From: Maribacter polysaccharolyticus | GTDB taxonomy: Bacteria; Bacteroidota; Bacteroidia; Flavobacteriales; Flavobacteriaceae | Assembly (NCBI RefSeq): GCF_028882255.1 | Contig: NZ_JARBUY010000001.1 | Span: forward strand, 1-64,000 | DNA: 64,000 nucleotides | Reading direction: 5' to 3' | Part shown: piece by piece, positions 35,164 through 45,375 of the stretch | How the letters are laid out: each line of letters opens with the position of its first letter | Position numbering within the stretch: the stretch's first letter is position 1 | The notes under the pieces: generated by a model | What the model was told of the DNA's origin: nothing | Database searches by the model: none | What the model saw: only the letters and a program-made list of their open reading frames with translations | Program-made: the position numbers and the translations under genes

Positions 35164-35360
35164 AGGCAGGATGCTTTGATAATCCGATTTGTCGATTCGT
35201 AAAATCGATAGGGATATAAGTATTATATATAGTGATGTTGAAAAGGGGTAAATATTGGAAAACAGGCGAAAATGGTAGGCTAAAAATGGTTATGTGAAAA
35301 AATTGACCCCTTCTTTTTGCGGAGATGGTAATGGGTGGATTTCATTTTTTTTTGAAGGAA

Positions 35361-36842
35361 TCAATCAGCGATCACCAATTGCTTTATTTTTATCTGAAAA
35401 GCGGCGAAAATCAAGGTCATAATCGGGCTGAGCCAATTGAATATGGCGTATAGAAAATATTCCCCTACGCTTACACCCAAAACTCCGCTATGATAAGCCC
35501 CACAGGTATTCCAAGGAATCAATACCGAGGTGACCGTACCGGAATCCTCAAGGGTCCTACTTAAATTTGTCGGATCAAGACCTTTGTCCTTATAGGCTTG
35601 TGAAAACATTTTACCGGGAATCACGATGGCCAAATATTGATCGGAAGCCGTAATATTCAAGGCAAGGCAGCTTCCCACCGTACTGGCGAATAAACCAAAG
35701 GTTGATTTTGCCATTTGTAAAAGGGATTTCGTGATCCGGGACAAGGCGCCTATACCATCCATGATCCCGCCGAAGAACATGGCGCACATGATGAGCCAAA
35801 TGGTGCCGAGCATCCCTTCCATACCTTTGCCCGTAAATAAATCGTTCAATGCGGGGTTATCGGTGGCCACATTGGTTTCTACCGTGATGGCGTTCATGAT
35901 CCCTTTATAACCCGATTCAAAAGTAAGTTCCTTGGAATTCGTAAGTCCGGCAACAATATCCGGTTGAAAAATAAGTGCAAAAACACCTCCCAATAAGGTG
36001 CCGATCAATAAGGCGGCCAAAGGCGGGGTCTTTTTAATGATCAAGGCAATCACTACTATGGGCACGATAAATAGCCAACCATGGATGTTGAAGGTGGCAT
36101 CTATATCGTTCAAAATTGCAGCGGTATCGGCAGAGCCCGTCGTGTCAATGGTAAACCCTAAAATGATAAAAACCACTAAAGTAATCGAGATGGTGGGTAC
36201 GGTAGTCAAAAACATATACTTGATATGGTCGAACAGGTTGCCTCCGGCCATTGCAGGGGCAAGATTCGTCGTATCGCTCAAGGGAGACATCTTATCCCCG
36301 AAATAGGCACCCGATAGGACGGCACCGGCCGTCATGCCCAAAGAAATCCCTAAAGCTTCACCGATACCGATCAATGCGATTCCCACGGTAGCCGATGTTG
36401 TCCAGCTACTTCCCGTGGCAATGGAGATGATGGCGCAGATCACCACACAGGCTGCAAGGAATATGGTCGGATTCAATATTTGCAATCCGTAATAGATCAT
36501 GGCGGGAATAACACCACTGATCAACCAAGTCCCGGCCAATGATCCCACCAACAAGAGAATCAATAAAGCTCCGGTCGTGGATTTGATGTTTTCCGCAACC
36601 TCGGCCAACATGGTCGTATAACTCACTTTGTTCAAAAAACCGACGATTGCAGCTACGGCCCCTCCCATAAGGAGGATAAATTGATTGGATCCCCCGATGG
36701 CCTCATCCCCGAACACAAAAACATTATAAGCAAGCATGCCCACAAGGGCAATAACGGGAATCATTGCCTCCCAAATATTTAACTCTTTATTTTCTTCAAC
36801 ATGCGCTTCTTTTCTGAGTTCATCGGGATTGGTTTTCGACAT
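35361..36842 (-). CDS. nhaC: NhaC-family sodium/proton antiporter
   Basis: The protein has 493 residues with about 12 transmembrane helices. Family motifs are present: ATGSSWTTSATVGIALIGIG and GAYFGDKMSPLSDTTNLA, which carry the ion-binding polar residues. It exchanges sodium for protons across the inner membrane, fitting a marine organism. It stands alone; the gene before it in transcription order is the transsulfuration-type enzyme. Confidence 0.92.
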   Translation of the reverse strand: MSKTNPDELRKEAHVEENKELNIWEAMIPVIALVGMLAYNVFVFGDEAIGGSNQFILLMGGAVAAIVGFLNKVSYTTMLAEVAENIKSTTGALLILLLVGSLAGTWLISGVIPAMIYYGLQILNPTIFLAACVVICAIISIATGSSWTTSATVGIALIGIGEALGISLGMTAGAVLSGAYFGDKMSPLSDTTNLAPAMAGGNLFDHIKYMFLTTVPTISITLVVFIILGFTIDTTGSADTAAILNDIDATFNIHGWLFIVPIVVIALIIKKTPPLAALLIGTLLGGVFALIFQPDIVAGLTNSKELTFESGYKGIMNAITVETNVATDNPALNDLFTGKGMEGMLGTIWLIMCAMFFGGIMDGIGALSRITKSLLQMAKSTFGLFASTVGSCLALNITASDQYLAIVIPGKMFSQAYKDKGLDPTNLSRTLEDSGTVTSVLIPWNTCGAYHSGVLGVSVGEYFLYAIFNWLSPIMTLIFAAFQIKIKQLVIAD

Positions 36843-36912
36843 AGGTTTGTTTTTGTTGGTGCGTAATATTACGATTTTGTCGAGTTTTCTGCAAGCCCAT
36901 TCCCAAAAGTCC

Positions 36913-38133
36913 TTACACCATAGCTGAATTGGATTTAAGTATATCCAAGGCGACCAGACATTCCCGCATCAGGGTGTAGGTGCGGTGTATATCATTGTCC
37001 AAACCTATGGAGAAGCGCACCAATCCGTCAGTGAGGCCCATTTCCTTTTGTTCTTCCAGCGGAATTTCCGAAGATGTAGAGGTGCCTGGGGCACTGAAAA
37101 GGGTTTTGTAAAACCCTAAGCTAACAGCCAAATAGCCTAATTTACGTTCTTGCATGAGTTCCATAAGGGCATTGGCCTTCTCCAAAGTTCCCACATCCAT
37201 GGTCAGGAGTCCCCCATAACCGAATTCATGGTTCATAAAACGTTTTAATTTTTGATGGCCTTTATGCGATTTTAAACCTGGGTATACGATTCGGAGTCCG
37301 TCTTTTTCAAAATTCTCCGCTAGATATTGCGCATTTTCACTGTGTTTCTTTACACGTATATGAATGGTTCTCATGTTTTTTAAGATCGATGCGGCCCTTA
37401 AACTGTCCAGTGTACTGCCCAATAACATTCCCGCACCATTATTGACATCTTTCAAGGCAAGACAGAATTCCTTGGACCCACATACGACCCCTGCCACACA
37501 ATCACTTGAACCATTGATGAATTTTGTAAGACTGTGGATCACAATGTCGGCCCCTAACTTTGCCGGAGTTATCGAAAGCGGTGAAAAGGTGTTGTCCACG
37601 ACCAACGGAAGCCCATGTTTTTTGGCCAATGTGGACAATGCTTTGATGTCGGCTACCTCCAATAATGGATTACTGACCGATTCGCAATAGATCATTTTGG
37701 TTTTAGGGGTAATGGCCTTTTCCACGGCCTCCAAATCGGTAATATCAACAAAGGAAGTCCCGATATTGAATTTTTTCAGGAAATTCTTAAGAAATGCATA
37801 GGTACCTCCATAAATGGTCCTGCTACTGACTATATGTTCATTGGCATTGCATAGCTGTAGGATCACAGCGGTAATGGCCCCCATACCACTGGCCGTTACA
37901 TTGGCGGTTTCGGTACCTTCCAGAGCAGCCAATGCCTCTCCCAGATATAAATTGCTAGGGGAGGAATGTCGGGAATAGAGATAACAGCCTTCGGTGTTCC
38001 CCTCAAAAGTATCGAACATTTTTTTGGCCGATAAAAAGGTGTAGGTCGATGAATCCGATATGGATGGATTGATGCCACCGTATTCCCCAAAGTATTGTAA
38101 ATCCTGTAAATTATCCGATGATTTGCTTTTCAT
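36913..38133 (-). CDS. Cys/Met-metabolism PLP enzyme (methionine gamma-lyase or cystathionine lyase type)
   Basis: The protein has 406 residues of the transsulfuration family: CYLYSRHSSPSN, VTASGMGAITAVILQL, SRTIYGGTY, LVVDNTFSPL (cofactor Asp) and the PLP lysine in HSLTKFINGSSDCVAG. Gamma-lyase, beta-lyase or homocysteine synthase activity cannot be told apart here. A TTG (minus strand, 38181-38183) and a near-consensus TAATTTTA (38153-38160) lie upstream. The divergent Lrp gene probably regulates it. Confidence 0.88.
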   Translation of the reverse strand: MKSKSSDNLQDLQYFGEYGGINPSISDSSTYTFLSAKKMFDTFEGNTEGCYLYSRHSSPSNLYLGEALAALEGTETANVTASGMGAITAVILQLCNANEHIVSSRTIYGGTYAFLKNFLKKFNIGTSFVDITDLEAVEKAITPKTKMIYCESVSNPLLEVADIKALSTLAKKHGLPLVVDNTFSPLSITPAKLGADIVIHSLTKFINGSSDCVAGVVCGSKEFCLALKDVNNGAGMLLGSTLDSLRAASILKNMRTIHIRVKKHSENAQYLAENFEKDGLRIVYPGLKSHKGHQKLKRFMNHEFGYGGLLTMDVGTLEKANALMELMQERKLGYLAVSLGFYKTLFSAPGTSTSSEIPLEEQKEMGLTDGLVRFSIGLDNDIHRTYTLMRECLVALDILKSNSAMV

Positions 38134-38287
38134 TGCTTTGTGTTTAATACCGTAAAATTACCCTATACTTAGTTTTATTTCAACGTATTGTATTTAAATT
38201 AGAATTAAAAACTATATAATATGATATTTATAGAATATATTACAGTACATTTTACCATGGCTTTAGATAATCTGAAAATCATTCCAA

Positions 38288-38746
38288 ATGAAATTTGATG
38301 CATTGGACAAAAAACTCCTGGGTTTATTGCAAGAGAACAGTAAGCGAACGACGAAAGCGTATGCGAACCAATTGGATCTTTCCGTAACCGCGGTTTATGA
38401 GCGTATAAAACGATTGGAGAAATCCGGGGTAATACGCAATTACGTTGCTTTGGTCGATAAAAAAAAGGTGGAAAGATCTTTCGTGGTATTATGTCATGTA
38501 AAATTGACCCAACATGCCAAGGCTTATGTACTTCAGTTTGAAAAAGAGGTACAACAGTTACAGGAAGTGGTTGAATGTTACCATACCAGCGGGGATTACG
38601 ATTATATTTTAAAGATATTCGTTCGTGATATGGAAGCCTATAGGGAATTTATGGTAACCAAATTGACGGCATTGAACCATATCGGAAGCACACAGAGCTC
38701 TTTTGTGATCAATGAGGTAAAGCATACCACAAGAATTCCCTTATAA
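38288..38746 (+). CDS. Lrp/AsnC-family transcriptional regulator
   Basis: The protein has 152 residues. The helix-turn-helix is at about 5-55 (QLDLSVTAVYERIKRLEKSGVI) and the ligand-binding RAM domain follows, with CYHTSGDYDYILKIFVRDM. The family senses amino acids. It is divergent from the Cys/Met enzyme across 154 bp, the classical layout for a regulator and its target, so methionine, cysteine or branched-chain amino acids are likely effectors. Confidence 0.92.
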   Translation: MKFDALDKKLLGLLQENSKRTTKAYANQLDLSVTAVYERIKRLEKSGVIRNYVALVDKKKVERSFVVLCHVKLTQHAKAYVLQFEKEVQQLQEVVECYHTSGDYDYILKIFVRDMEAYREFMVTKLTALNHIGSTQSSFVINEVKHTTRIPL

Positions 38747-38793
38747 ATCGGAAAATAGTGCTAATTTTGTTAGACATAAAATCAAAAATCACT

Positions 38794-40200
38794 ATGACTG
38801 AATACGATGTGGCCGTAATTGGCTCTGGTCCTGGCGGATATGTAGCTGCAATCCGTTGCGCCCAACTTGGAATGAAAACAGCAATAATCGAAAAATACAG
38901 CACATTAGGGGGTACATGCCTAAACGTAGGGTGTATTCCTTCCAAAGCCATGCTCGATTCTTCCCACCATTACGAAGATGCCATTAAACACTTTCAGGAA
39001 CATGGGATAGAAATCCCCGGGGAAATAAAGGTCAATTTAAAACAAATGATATCCCGCAAACAGGGGGTTGTTGATATGACCACCAAGGGCATTCAATTTT
39101 TGATGGATAAGAATAAAATTGATGTTTATGAGGGGGTCGGGAGTTTTAAGGATGCCACACATATCGATATTGCCTTGAGTGATGGCAAGAAAGAAACCAT
39201 TGCGGCCAAGAATACCATTATCGCTACAGGGTCGAAACCCTCTACCTTGCCTTTTATTACCTTGGACAAGGAGCGTGTGATCACTTCAACGGAAGCTTTG
39301 GAGCTTAAGGAGATCCCTAAACATATGATCGTGATCGGCGGCGGGGTCATCGGTTTGGAATTGGGACAGGTTTATAAACGCTTGGGTTCCGAAGTTACGG
39401 TCATCGAGTATATGGATCGGATCATTCCCACGATGGATGCAGGTTTATCGAAGGAGTTGATGAAATCGATGAAAAAACAAAAAGTAAAATTCAACCTATC
39501 GCATAAAGTAAAGTCCGTTGAACGCAAAGGCGACGAAGTAATCGTAAAGGCCGATGATAAGAAGGGAAAGGAAATCACCTTTACCGGGGACTATTGTTTG
39601 GTATCCGTAGGGCGAAGACCCTATACCGACGGATTGAATGTTGAGGCCGCCGGAGTTGAAATGGACGATAGGGGCAAGATCGTCGTAAATGAGCATTTAC
39701 AGACCAATATTCCGAATATTTATGCCGTTGGGGATGTAATCCGTGGTGCCATGTTGGCGCATAAGGCCGAAGAGGAGGGAACTTTGGTAGCGGAAATCAT
39801 AGCGGGACAAAAACCACATATCGATTATAACTTGATTCCCGGGGTCGTATATACCTGGCCCGAGGTGGCCGCGGTAGGTAAAACCGAGGAAGAATTGAAA
39901 GAAGCCGGTATTACTTACAAAGTAGGCCAATTTCCGATGCGTGCCTTAGGACGGGCACGGGCCAGTATGGATGTTGATGGCTTTGTAAAAATCCTTGCCG
40001 ATGCTTCTACCGATGAAATTTTGGGGGTACATATGATCGGTGCCCGTTGTGCGGATTTGATCAGTGAAGCGGTTACAGCCATGGAATTCAGGGCTTCTGC
40101 GGAAGATGTCGCTAGAATGAGCCATGCCCACCCTACGTATTCCGAAGCGGTAAAAGAGGCGGCATTGGCTGCTACTGAAGATAGGGCATTACATGTATAA
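38794..40200 (+). CDS. lpdA: Dihydrolipoyl dehydrogenase
   Basis: From the ATG at 38794 the protein has 468 residues and starts MTEYDVAVIGSGPGGY, a direct FAD-binding beginning; the frame's upstream extension is rejected. The redox pair is Cys42 and Cys47 in GGTCLNVGCIPSKA. The NAD-binding motif is IGGGVIGLELG and the catalytic His/Glu is in HAHPTYSEAVKEAA. It is the E3 subunit of the 2-oxo acid dehydrogenases. A TAATTTTG box at 38762-38769 is a plausible promoter element. Confidence 0.95.
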   Translation: MTEYDVAVIGSGPGGYVAAIRCAQLGMKTAIIEKYSTLGGTCLNVGCIPSKAMLDSSHHYEDAIKHFQEHGIEIPGEIKVNLKQMISRKQGVVDMTTKGIQFLMDKNKIDVYEGVGSFKDATHIDIALSDGKKETIAAKNTIIATGSKPSTLPFITLDKERVITSTEALELKEIPKHMIVIGGGVIGLELGQVYKRLGSEVTVIEYMDRIIPTMDAGLSKELMKSMKKQKVKFNLSHKVKSVERKGDEVIVKADDKKGKEITFTGDYCLVSVGRRPYTDGLNVEAAGVEMDDRGKIVVNEHLQTNIPNIYAVGDVIRGAMLAHKAEEEGTLVAEIIAGQKPHIDYNLIPGVVYTWPEVAAVGKTEEELKEAGITYKVGQFPMRALGRARASMDVDGFVKILADASTDEILGVHMIGARCADLISEAVTAMEFRASAEDVARMSHAHPTYSEAVKEAALAATEDRALHV

Positions 40201-40286
40201 AGGATAGGCCTTAAAAAAGGGGATATCGGAGCTTTTTGGCATTTCAATACGCTTTATAAATATAGGTAAATCAAGAATTTTCAGGA

Positions 40287-41297
40287 ATGAATATCAATGA
40301 TAAATCAGGAGTAAAGGAATATTTGCCTGCCGCCGAAAGGTATGGGGCAATGAAATATAATCGCAGTGGAAAGAGTGGGGTACTTTTGCCGGCCTTATCC
40401 CTAGGATTATGGCATAATTTCGGTTTTGTTGATAATACCGAAAATGCCCGTGAAATTTTACGTTGTGCCTTTGATTTGGGCATAACCCATTTTGACCTTG
40501 CCAATAATTACGGCCCGCCTTATGGATCGGCGGAAGATAATTTCGGGCAACTGTACAAAAAAGATTTCAAACCCTATCGCGATGAACTGTTTATCGCAAC
40601 TAAAGCCGGTTTTGATATGTGGCCTGGCCCTTATGGAAACCATGGATCACGAAAATATTTGATCTCGAGTTTAGACCAGAGTCTAAAACGAATGGGATTG
40701 GATTATGTGGATATTTTTTACCATCATAGACCCGATCCCGATACACCCCTTGAGGAAACCATGATCGCCCTTTCGGATATTGTGCGCCAAGGAAAAGCCC
40801 TTTATGTGGGTATTTCCAACTATCAACCCAAAGAAACTGCCGAAGCGAGTAGCCTTTTAAAAGCATTGAAAGTACCTTTTATACTGCATCAGGCACGTTA
40901 TTCTATTTTTGACCGATGGGTCGAGGATGGGCTTTTGGATACTTTGGGAAAAGAGGGGTTGGGCTGTATCGCCTTTTCGCCATTGGCCCAAGGGATGCTC
41001 ACCAATAAATATGTAGACGGTATACCCGCCAATTCAAGGGCGGCCAGGGACTTTACTTATTTGGCTACAACCGATGTTGAACGTCATTTGGACAAAATCA
41101 AGAATCTCGCTGCCATAGCCGACCAAAGGGGGCAGAAGTTGTCCCAAATGGCAATAGCTTGGTTGTTGAACAGGCCGAACGTAAGTTCGGTCCTCATCGG
41201 GGCAAGTTCTACAGATCAGTTAAAGGAAAATATCGGTGCTTTGGAGCAATTGCAATTTACCCAAGAAGAATTGGATCTTATCGACAAAAATTCTTGA
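40287..41297 (+). CDS. Aldo/keto reductase (YghZ / L-glyceraldehyde 3-phosphate reductase type)
   Basis: The protein has 336 residues with a TIM-barrel AKR pattern. Catalytic residues are the Asp and Tyr in FDLANNYGPPYGSAE, the Lys in ATKAGFDMWPG and the His in DIFYHHRPDP; VLIGASSTDQLKEN binds NADPH. The GPPYGSAE motif and long N-terminus match the E. coli YghZ group, which reduces methylglyoxal and L-glyceraldehyde 3-phosphate. Confidence 0.88.
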   Translation: MNINDKSGVKEYLPAAERYGAMKYNRSGKSGVLLPALSLGLWHNFGFVDNTENAREILRCAFDLGITHFDLANNYGPPYGSAEDNFGQLYKKDFKPYRDELFIATKAGFDMWPGPYGNHGSRKYLISSLDQSLKRMGLDYVDIFYHHRPDPDTPLEETMIALSDIVRQGKALYVGISNYQPKETAEASSLLKALKVPFILHQARYSIFDRWVEDGLLDTLGKEGLGCIAFSPLAQGMLTNKYVDGIPANSRAARDFTYLATTDVERHLDKIKNLAAIADQRGQKLSQMAIAWLLNRPNVSSVLIGASSTDQLKENIGALEQLQFTQEELDLIDKNS

Positions 41298-41320
41298 GAT
41301 ATTACGGATAGGTAATGGGT

Positions 41321-42505
41321 TTAGCTTTTTAGCAGCCTAACTGAACGCAAAAGTTTTAATACGTAAACTTTAGCGAGTCGTTGGGTAATGCTATATGCGG
41401 ATATCAGATGCTTGTTCATGGTTTTTACCGTAAAAGCCAAGCCGGCATTTATGGTCGCTTTGTTCTTTTCATAGCGCAACGCAGTATAGGAACAGATAAA
41501 CATGAAGATAAGGGCTCCCGAAATGGCAGCCGTCGGGTTCAATCCATGATGGAAGATCCTATAAAGTCCAAGTCCGGTGAAACTACCATATAGGATGATA
41601 AAATGGATGATGTATATACTTAGGGTACTTTGACCGATTTTCAATAGGGTGGCATTCACCATCATTCTTCTAAAAAGCATGAACATGGCAAAAACCACAA
41701 AAACGTCGCCCAATCTGATAAACAGGTAATTATTGTCGGCAATCGCTCTAAAAAGGGGTATCCCGGTCAAATAGGTGAGTTGCATAAAGATCCAGGAAGA
41801 ATAGAATATCAAAGCCGTACCCGTCAAAAGGCACAAGCTAATCGCATATGGGTACAAAAACCTGTGTTCCCTATAACGCGTGAATACTACCGAAAGGAAA
41901 GCCCCGAAGGTCGTGTATCCGAACCAAGGTATGATGGTAAATACCGAACCGTTGTCCCTTGTAAGGAAATTTGCCAAAGCCTGGGGTAGGAACTCAAATG
42001 TCCATTGGGAATAAATCGGTTCAAAAAGGAACAAGAATAGCGTTACCCCCAACAACATAACCGGGAGCAAGGTCTTTTTGGTCCTATGGGCCAAAAGATA
42101 AATACCTATAATCCCGAGTAACGATAGTCCGATGCAATGCAGTACATCGACCAAGAAAAAGGTCTTATAAACCTGTCCTTTCAGTATCCCGAAAAGATTG
42201 GCCCGCAATAAGTAACCGATGAACAATAATTGCAATCCCCGTTTAATACCTTTGGAAACCCTAGGATTTTGCCATCCCCATTGAGGGACTTTAATGAGTA
42301 AATAGGTAAAAATAAAACCGGAAACGGTAAAGAAGACGGGAGCCGTAATACCCCTGAAATATTTCCATACCGTAAAGGTAATATTGGAGTTATCCCTAAA
42401 GACGGGATCTAAAAGTCCGTCAATAAAATGCCCTTGCAACATCATTAGAATGGCCCAAGCCCGCATGGCATCCACAAAATATAATCGAGCAGTTTTCTTC
42501 TCCAA
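41321..42505 (-). CDS. Multi-pass membrane acyltransferase-like protein (DUF1624/HGSNAT-like)
   Basis: The protein has 394 residues with about ten transmembrane helices. It starts RLYFVDAMRAWAILMMLQGHFID, the pattern of the heparan-glucosaminide acetyltransferase (DUF1624) and acyltransferase-3 groups, with the conserved His in the first helix. It probably transfers an acyl group to a surface glycan, or is a structural relative of unknown use. It converges on the aldo/keto reductase gene, 23 bp away. Confidence 0.75.
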   Translation of the reverse strand: MEKKTARLYFVDAMRAWAILMMLQGHFIDGLLDPVFRDNSNITFTVWKYFRGITAPVFFTVSGFIFTYLLIKVPQWGWQNPRVSKGIKRGLQLLFIGYLLRANLFGILKGQVYKTFFLVDVLHCIGLSLLGIIGIYLLAHRTKKTLLPVMLLGVTLFLFLFEPIYSQWTFEFLPQALANFLTRDNGSVFTIIPWFGYTTFGAFLSVVFTRYREHRFLYPYAISLCLLTGTALIFYSSWIFMQLTYLTGIPLFRAIADNNYLFIRLGDVFVVFAMFMLFRRMMVNATLLKIGQSTLSIYIIHFIILYGSFTGLGLYRIFHHGLNPTAAISGALIFMFICSYTALRYEKNKATINAGLAFTVKTMNKHLISAYSITQRLAKVYVLKLLRSVRLLKS

Positions 42506-42661
42506 AGACTAAAAATTAACAATTTTTCACAATATTACGAAATCAAATTAATCTATATACTTGAAAAACAAGGTTTTTGGATGTTTCTGGATGCAAAATT
42601 TTGTAAATACTCGTATTTTGTCCCATTTTACGGTATTTTCGTTAACTTAACTAACAAAACT

Positions 42662-43195
42662 ATGGCATCAATAATGGCTTTCGCTGGAAGTAATTCGGCC
42701 TCTTCGATCAATTTCAAGTTAGTAAAATATACGGTATCCCTTATCAAGGGTCATGAAATTGAATTATTGAATATGGCCAGTGAGACTTTCCCCATGTACG
42801 GTATAGATCGGGAGAAACAATTGGGTTATCCGGAGACCTTGGTCAAGATACAAAAGAAAATAGAGCAAGCGGATGCCTTGGTGCTATCGGTAAATGAACA
42901 TAACGGGGGTCCCTCGGCATATTTTAAGAACTTATTGGATTGGTTATCCCGATCCAATAGAAGTTATTTGGAGAACACGAAAGTATTTTTAATGTCGACT
43001 TCCCCTGGTAAGAGAGGGGCCATAAGTGCCCATGAATATGTCAAGTACGCATTGACTAGGGTCGGTGGGGATGTTACCGCATCTTTTAGCCTTCCTTCTT
43101 TCGAAGCGAATTTCAAAGAGGATATCGGTATTGTCGATACGACCTTAAAGAAAGAACACAAAAAAATATTGGATCGTTTTTTAATGGAATTATAG
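42662..43195 (+). CDS. NADPH-dependent FMN reductase
   Basis: From the ATG at 42662 the protein has 177 residues and begins MASIMAFAGSNSASSINFKL, the flavodoxin-like FMN phosphate loop; 27 upstream codons in frame are rejected. VNEHNGGPSAYFKNLLDWLSR is the second flavin-binding segment. It reduces FMN, quinones or azo compounds with NADPH. It ends 4 bp before the pabB start, heading a run of pabB, hydrolase, tilS and dsbD genes. Confidence 0.88.
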   Translation: MASIMAFAGSNSASSINFKLVKYTVSLIKGHEIELLNMASETFPMYGIDREKQLGYPETLVKIQKKIEQADALVLSVNEHNGGPSAYFKNLLDWLSRSNRSYLENTKVFLMSTSPGKRGAISAHEYVKYALTRVGGDVTASFSLPSFEANFKEDIGIVDTTLKKEHKKILDRFLMEL

Positions 43196-43199
43196 CATT

Positions 43200-44510
43200 T
43201 TGCGTACCCTAAAATCGTTCGAGGTTTCCGATACAAAGGCCTTTAAGGACCATTTACTGCAATGGTCACAGCAGTTTTTTGATATCGCATGGTTGGATAG
43301 TAATGCCCATGCGGATGTGTATTCTTCTTTCGATGCCCTATTGGCGGTAGATGCCCTCACCTTGATACAAACCGATGCCTACGGGGCATTTGAGGACCTA
43401 AAAGCCTATCAAAAGGAAACCAAGGATTGGATTTTCGGCTATCTTACCTATGATTTGAAGAACGATGTTGAAAAGCTGGTCTCGAAGAATCAAGATCATC
43501 TATATTTTCCGGAATTGTTTTTTTTCCAACCTAAAAAAATCATCCAACTAAAGGGCTCAAAAGTGGAGTTCCGTTACCTGAATGTGGTAGCCGATGAAAT
43601 AGAAGGGGATTTTGAGACGATCCTAAAGGGAAGTCCAGTTTATAATGCGATTTCCACTTCCCCCGATATCCGTATTAAAATGCGCATTTTCAAGGATGAG
43701 TATTTTAAAGCCGCCCAGGAATTGTTAGGGCATATTCATCGGGGCGATGTCTATGAGGTCAATTATTGCCAGGAATTTTATGCCGAGGATACCGTGATCG
43801 ATCCCTTACGCACCTACGAACACTTAAACGCTATCTCAAAAGCCCCTTTTGCGGCATTTTTAAAATTGAATGATAAATACCTCTTGTCGGCCTCTCCCGA
43901 AAGGTATCTAAGAAAGGAAGGGACAAAGATCATTTCGCAGCCTATAAAAGGTACCGCGAAACGGTCTAAGGACAGGGAAGAGGATGAGCTATTGAAAAAA
44001 CGATTGTTCAATGATTCCAAGGAACGTGCTGAGAATATCATGATTGTGGATCTGGTAAGGAACGATCTTTCCAAAAGTGCCCTTAAAGGAAGTGTCACTG
44101 TTGCTGAGCTATGTAAAATTTACACCTACGAACAGGTTCACCAGATGGTTTCAACGGTGATTTCCCAAGTCAATGGGAATCGGAATCCGGTCGATCTTAT
44201 CAAAGATACCTTTCCAATGGGAAGCATGACGGGAGCCCCAAAAATATCGGCCATGAAACTCATTGAGGAATCGGAAGCCTTTAAAAGAGGTCTTTATAGC
44301 GGAGCGGTCGGGTATTTTACGCCGGACAATGATTTTGATTTCAATGTGGTCATACGAAGTATTTTATTCAATGCTACCGAAAAATATGTTTCTTATGCCG
44401 TGGGCAGTGCTTTGACCGCTAAAGCCTCACCAGAGCAAGAGTATGAAGAATGTTTGTTAAAGGCCAAGGCCATGCGCGAAGTCTTGGAAAGTTCAAGTGC
44501 AGAGGGTTAA
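43200..44510 (+). CDS. pabB: Aminodeoxychorismate synthase component I (PabB-like)
   Basis: The protein has 436 residues starting at TTG (43200). The chorismate-binding core is clear: SQPIKGTAKR, IMIVDLVRNDLSK, FPMGSMTGAPKISAM and YSGAVGYF. The Lys in PIKGT marks the PabB branch; anthranilate synthases have PIAGT there. It makes 4-amino-4-deoxychorismate for folate. The aminotransferase subunit (PabA) and lyase (PabC) are not in this window. Confidence 0.9.
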   Translation: MRTLKSFEVSDTKAFKDHLLQWSQQFFDIAWLDSNAHADVYSSFDALLAVDALTLIQTDAYGAFEDLKAYQKETKDWIFGYLTYDLKNDVEKLVSKNQDHLYFPELFFFQPKKIIQLKGSKVEFRYLNVVADEIEGDFETILKGSPVYNAISTSPDIRIKMRIFKDEYFKAAQELLGHIHRGDVYEVNYCQEFYAEDTVIDPLRTYEHLNAISKAPFAAFLKLNDKYLLSASPERYLRKEGTKIISQPIKGTAKRSKDREEDELLKKRLFNDSKERAENIMIVDLVRNDLSKSALKGSVTVAELCKIYTYEQVHQMVSTVISQVNGNRNPVDLIKDTFPMGSMTGAPKISAMKLIEESEAFKRGLYSGAVGYFTPDNDFDFNVVIRSILFNATEKYVSYAVGSALTAKASPEQEYEECLLKAKAMREVLESSSAEG

Positions 44511-44534
44511 CTCCGGAAAAGTCAACTTTACTTT

Positions 44535-45362
44535 ATGGAAATACATCATTTCAATACAAATTCAAGGGGTTATACGATCTATGGGGGCTTTGTAAGTCCT
44601 AAGCAGGTCAAAGGGGTAGTGGTGTTGGTGCATGGTTTTGGGGAACATTCCGGTCGTTATTTCCGGGAAGTGGTACCAATGTTCACCGATTTGGGTTTTG
44701 CCGTATTGTTTTACGATAATTTCGGGCATGGTAAATCTAGCGGTAAACGGGGCCATTGCCCCAGTTACGGTGCACTCCTTGGCCTACTGGAGGAAATGCT
44801 TCAAAAAGCTGCGGACGTATTTCCGAAGGTGCCCCAATTCCTTTATGGCCATAGCATGGGGGGGAATTTGGTGCTGAACTTTGCCATGCGGAAAAAAAGT
44901 CGATTATCGGGGGTCATGGCCTCAAGTCCCTATTTGCGATTGGCCTTTTCGCCCCCAAAATGGAAAATGGTACTTGGCAAGGCCCTATTGGGAATTTGGC
45001 CAGCATTGACCATGCCATCCGGATTGGATCCCGATGGCATATCGAGGATGGTCGAAGAGGTAGAGGCCTATAAAGCGGATCCCTTGGTGCATGATAAGGT
45101 AAGTCCCATGTATACTTTTCCCATTATGGAGGCAGGGGAGTGGGCCATAAAGCATGCTGCCGATTTACGGATTCCCACCCTTTTGATCCACGGTACGGGC
45201 GATCCGATCATCGATGTAAAGGGAAGTGAGGAGTTTCATGGGAATAACCCGCAATCGACCACTTTGAAACTTTTTGAAAATGGTTTTCACGAATTGCACC
45301 ACGACCTTTGCCGCAATGAAGTATTGATTTCCATTCAGAGTTGGCTAAGGCAACAACTTTAA
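44535..45362 (+). CDS. Alpha/beta hydrolase (monoacylglycerol lipase-like)
   Basis: The protein has 275 residues. VVLVHGFGEHSGRY is the oxyanion region, Ser nucleophile is in YGHSMGGNL, the acid in HGTGDPIIDVKGS and His in GFHELHHDL. The sequence is like monoglyceride lipase and lysophospholipase groups. It lies 24 bp after pabB and 13 bp before tilS, so it is part of the run. Confidence 0.88.
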   Translation: MEIHHFNTNSRGYTIYGGFVSPKQVKGVVVLVHGFGEHSGRYFREVVPMFTDLGFAVLFYDNFGHGKSSGKRGHCPSYGALLGLLEEMLQKAADVFPKVPQFLYGHSMGGNLVLNFAMRKKSRLSGVMASSPYLRLAFSPPKWKMVLGKALLGIWPALTMPSGLDPDGISRMVEEVEAYKADPLVHDKVSPMYTFPIMEAGEWAIKHAADLRIPTLLIHGTGDPIIDVKGSEEFHGNNPQSTTLKLFENGFHELHHDLCRNEVLISIQSWLRQQL

Positions 45363-45375
45363 GTAATTTTACACA

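Noticed and set aside
36859-36866. Another GGTGCGTA eight-mer, upstream of nhaC
   Set aside because: It matches only the eight-base core, lacks the flanking TC that makes the ten-mer, is single and lies outside the element, so I treat it as chance.
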